A stretch of 17,855 nucleotides of DNA. Origin: CAYMLL01 sp964390645. Lineage in GTDB: Bacteria > Planctomycetota > UBA8108. The position numbers were made by a program, and so were the translations under genes. Below the pieces are notes generated by a model. The model was not told the DNA's origin. It did no database searches and saw only the letters and a program-made list of their open reading frames with translations. Where the stretch lies: positions 1 to 17,855 of the forward strand of contig CAYMLL010000154.1 in NCBI GenBank assembly GCA_964390645.1. The letters are read 5' to 3'. This document shows positions 16,058-17,855 of this stretch, piece after piece (position 1 is the first letter of the stretch; every line of letters starts with the position of its first letter).

Positions 16058-16529
16058 GGAAAGCCTAATCCTGATCCGGGCCGCGGCGACCCACGGCTGA
16101 ACGACCACGCCACCTGGGCAAGTCTGTGTCGTCCGGGACGATCAGAGTTTCAGGGTTTTCGACAAAATCGAGCGTGTGCGCCAACCCTCAGAGGGTATTT
16201 GTGTGCCCGTAGATCCTACCCCGTGCGGGCAAGGACGCAAAGAAATCGACTCTCCCCGTGCGTTCAAGCCCCCTCGCCCCGACTTGCCAGCCCACTCGGT
16301 CGGGGAGGGTATCGGGAACACTGACCGGGCACTCTCCGTGATCCTCGGCCCTGGCAGACCCCTGAAAGACCGGGTCTGAAGCGGCCGACGGACGCGATCC
16401 CCGTCGACCGCGTCGGGTCGAGGCGACGGCCGATTCGAACCGCAAGACCACGCCCGGCCTCGACCGGAGAGTGGACGTCCGCCGGATGGTCTTCAGGGCG
16501 AGCGACGGCGACCTCGTCAGAGCCCCTGT
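16058..16529. other. Gene-poor stretch with two inverted repeats
   Basis: No supported gene in either strand; open frames here lack family matches and ribosome-binding sites. It must hold the promoter of the minus-strand FG-GAP gene. It contains ACCCT/AGGGT at 16184-16196 and TGCCCG/CGGGCA at 16204-16231 (described separately). Confidence 0.4.
16184..16231. repeat. Two adjacent inverted repeats
   Basis: ACCCT 16184-16188 pairs with AGGGT 16192-16196 around CAG. TGCCCG 16204-16209 pairs with CGGGCA 16226-16231, and within it GTAG/CTAC (16209-16219) offers a competing hairpin. They lie about 130-175 bases upstream of the FG-GAP gene start and could be leader hairpins or operator sites. No function is assigned. 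Confidence 0.35.
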
Positions 16530-16780
16530 CGCGCCCCTCGATGCGCTCCGGGAACCCCCACAGACTTCTGCCGGTTCCGACTCCGAGCAGCGACCCGGGG
16601 ATCACTCCGAGATCTCGCGAGGCGACCCGGGTCAGGTGGCGTTTCGTCACGGTGACGCGCCTCACCCACGCTCCGAGTCCGCCATCAGCATCCCGAGGCA
16701 ACTTCGCGCGGTGGTAGCCCCTGTCCGCGACGACCTGCGAGATCGCCCCTGGAATCGGACTGCCCGCAGAGCCCTTCGAC
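16530..16780 (-). pseudogene. DDE transposase remnant (internally deleted)
   Basis: The minus-strand frame reads QVVADRGYHRAK, which matches the VVADKGYHS motif around a catalytic Asp of IS4/IS1182-like transposases. About 35 residues later comes TKRHLTRVASRDLG, then SLLGVGTGRSLWG, resembling the C-terminal end of the same proteins (remembered consensus: KRLLxxxAGxNLGLxxRxLxGxGTPRxLxG). The ~100 residues normally between these motifs are missing, as is the whole N-terminal half. It is therefore a fossil with a large deletion. The assignment rests on remembered motifs only. Confidence 0.45.
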
Positions 16781-16928
16781 CCGGCCGGCGGAGTCCGCCT
16801 CGCAGCGGACCACGACCGAGTTGAAACTCTCGGCTCGTCTCCGGACACCAACGAAGTGCCACGAAGCTCAGAGTCGAGACTCGGACTGTCGCGAAAACCG
16901 AAACGACGAGCAGCAGAATCCTGCAAGG

Positions 16929-16934
16929 AAGGAG
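16929..16934 (+). promoter_or_regulatory. Ribosome-binding site of the right-edge gene
   Basis: AAGGAG, 6 bases before ATG 16941. It fixes the start of the partial beta-propeller gene. Confidence 0.7.
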
Positions 16935-16940
16935 AGCATC

Positions 16941-17855
16941 ATGAAGTCGATTCGTTGGACCCTCTTCCTGTGTGTCTTGTCCCTGACCACTCCGGCCGCG
17001 GCCCAGCTCGTGGTCACGCCCGGCCCCGGCCCGGTGCCGGTCGGCGTGCTCAAACCTCAACCGAAATTCAACCAGTTCGGTCCTTTCAAGACTCCTCCGT
17101 ACTCCTTCGATGAAGTACGCGGCGAGTGGGTCAACCTGGAGACCCAGCAGATCAAGCCCATCGCGGTGACTGCCGACGGGGAGCTGGTGATCGTCGGAAA
17201 CGACGCCGACAACCGGGTGGTTTTTCTCGACTCGGACCTGCGGCTGCTGGCCGAGACGAGAGTGGGTCAAGGCATCTCCGCCATCGCGGAACGACCGGGG
17301 CTTCCGGCAGCCGACGGAGAGATCTGGGTGACGCTACGTCACCAGACAGCCGTGGTCGTCATCAGCCGACGGTCGTTTCACGTCACTCATGTCCTTCGTC
17401 CACGGATCAAGAATCTGGAAACCGGAGCCGGGAATGCGAGCACTCCGGGAGGGATCGCGTTCAATACTCACGAGTACGTCGACCCCGCCGGGAACTTGAT
17501 CAAGCCGGGGGAACGGGCGTTCGTAGCCGCGAGCATGACGAACAAGCTGGTGGTCCATGACACCGCCACCAAGAAGGTGGCGGAGGTCGTTGATCTCACC
17601 GGGATCCACAACGGCCGGGAAATCAGTCTCAACGAGCCGCGCACAATCGTGGAGTTCAAGGGAGAGATCTACGTCGCGTCCCACCTCTCCGGAAACCAGT
17701 CCACGACGTCTCAGAGCCTTCAACCGGGAGGAGGGTTGGGGACTCTGGGGCCGGACTCCGTGAAGATCATCGATCTCTCTACCGACCCCGATCGTTCCCT
17801 TCCGGGATTCGACGTCGCCCGCTACGACCCGGCGGCAGGATCTGTGACCATGATC
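16941..17855 (+). CDS. Secreted beta-propeller protein, partial (C-terminus off the right edge)
   Basis: 305 codons are open from ATG 16941 to the window end. Residues 1-21 are a signal peptide (KSIRWTLFLCVLSLTTPAAAQ), followed by a Pro/Gly-rich stretch (VVTPGPGPVPVG). From about residue 70 the pattern is that of YVTN/NHL-type propeller blades: IAVTADGELVIVGNDADNRV, VFLDSDLRLLAETRVG, GEIWVTLRHQTAVVVISRRS and ERAFVAASMTNKLVVHDTAT. Such propellers bind ligands or partner proteins outside the cell and in planctomycetes are often joined to other domains further on, here unseen. The Gln-Leu/Pro start and Pro-rich linker resemble those of the neighbouring FG-GAP protein. No specific function can be given. 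Confidence 0.82.
   Translation, partial: MKSIRWTLFLCVLSLTTPAAAQLVVTPGPGPVPVGVLKPQPKFNQFGPFKTPPYSFDEVRGEWVNLETQQIKPIAVTADGELVIVGNDADNRVVFLDSDLRLLAETRVGQGISAIAERPGLPAADGEIWVTLRHQTAVVVISRRSFHVTHVLRPRIKNLETGAGNASTPGGIAFNTHEYVDPAGNLIKPGERAFVAASMTNKLVVHDTATKKVAEVVDLTGIHNGREISLNEPRTIVEFKGEIYVASHLSGNQSTTSQSLQPGGGLGTLGPDSVKIIDLSTDPDRSLPGFDVARYDPAAGSVTMI

Noticed and set aside
16227..16241. GGCAAGGACGCAAAG segment reminiscent of a c-di-GMP-I (GEMM) riboswitch core
   Set aside because: The hairpin that should separate GGCAA from GGACGCAAAG and the downstream tetraloop-receptor helix are missing, and the next plus-strand gene is about 700 bases away.

Overview
Organism. This is GC-rich bacterial DNA dominated by secreted proteins. 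A PVC-type membrane-bound dehydrogenase fused to FG-GAP/VCBS repeats, a type I sulfatase, a ceramidase-like enzyme, a sigma/anti-sigma/CHAT cluster and relics of transposases common in planctomycetes together point to Planctomycetota. This is inferred from gene content; no rRNA or marker gene is present. No tRNA, rRNA, CRISPR array or intact mobile element was seen. Left part (1-4563, minus strand). A large dehydrogenase-like protein runs off the left edge. Upstream of it lies a secreted two-part protein with a BamE/SmpA-like N-terminus and a neutral-ceramidase-like C-terminus. Centre-left (4784-8033, plus strand). The first gene is interrupted by an in-frame TGA at 5039-5041, in a Cys-Thr-(TGA) motif of a thioredoxin-like domain. 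A hairpin with a GU-containing apical loop follows the TGA, and the frame then stays open for 304 codons. I read it as one exported selenoprotein of 390 residues; this is the most striking observation in the window. A sulfatase with a HEAT-like tail and a very basic C-terminus follows. Convergent to it is an ARPP-1 domain lipoprotein (8152-9357, minus). Centre-right (9358-14000). A gene-poor 0.8 kb stretch holds a decayed transposase. Then comes a tight cluster: ECF sigma factor, membrane anti-sigma-like protein and a TPR-like/CHAT protease with a signal peptide and a C-terminal membrane anchor. The order and overlaps suggest that the CHAT protease, on the outer face of the membrane, acts on the anti-sigma factor or on the same signalling path. 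Right part (14216-17855). An exported FG-GAP repeat protein lies on the minus strand, convergent with the CHAT gene. A 0.9 kb gene-poor stretch with a second transposase relic follows, and then the start of a secreted beta-propeller protein that runs off the right edge.
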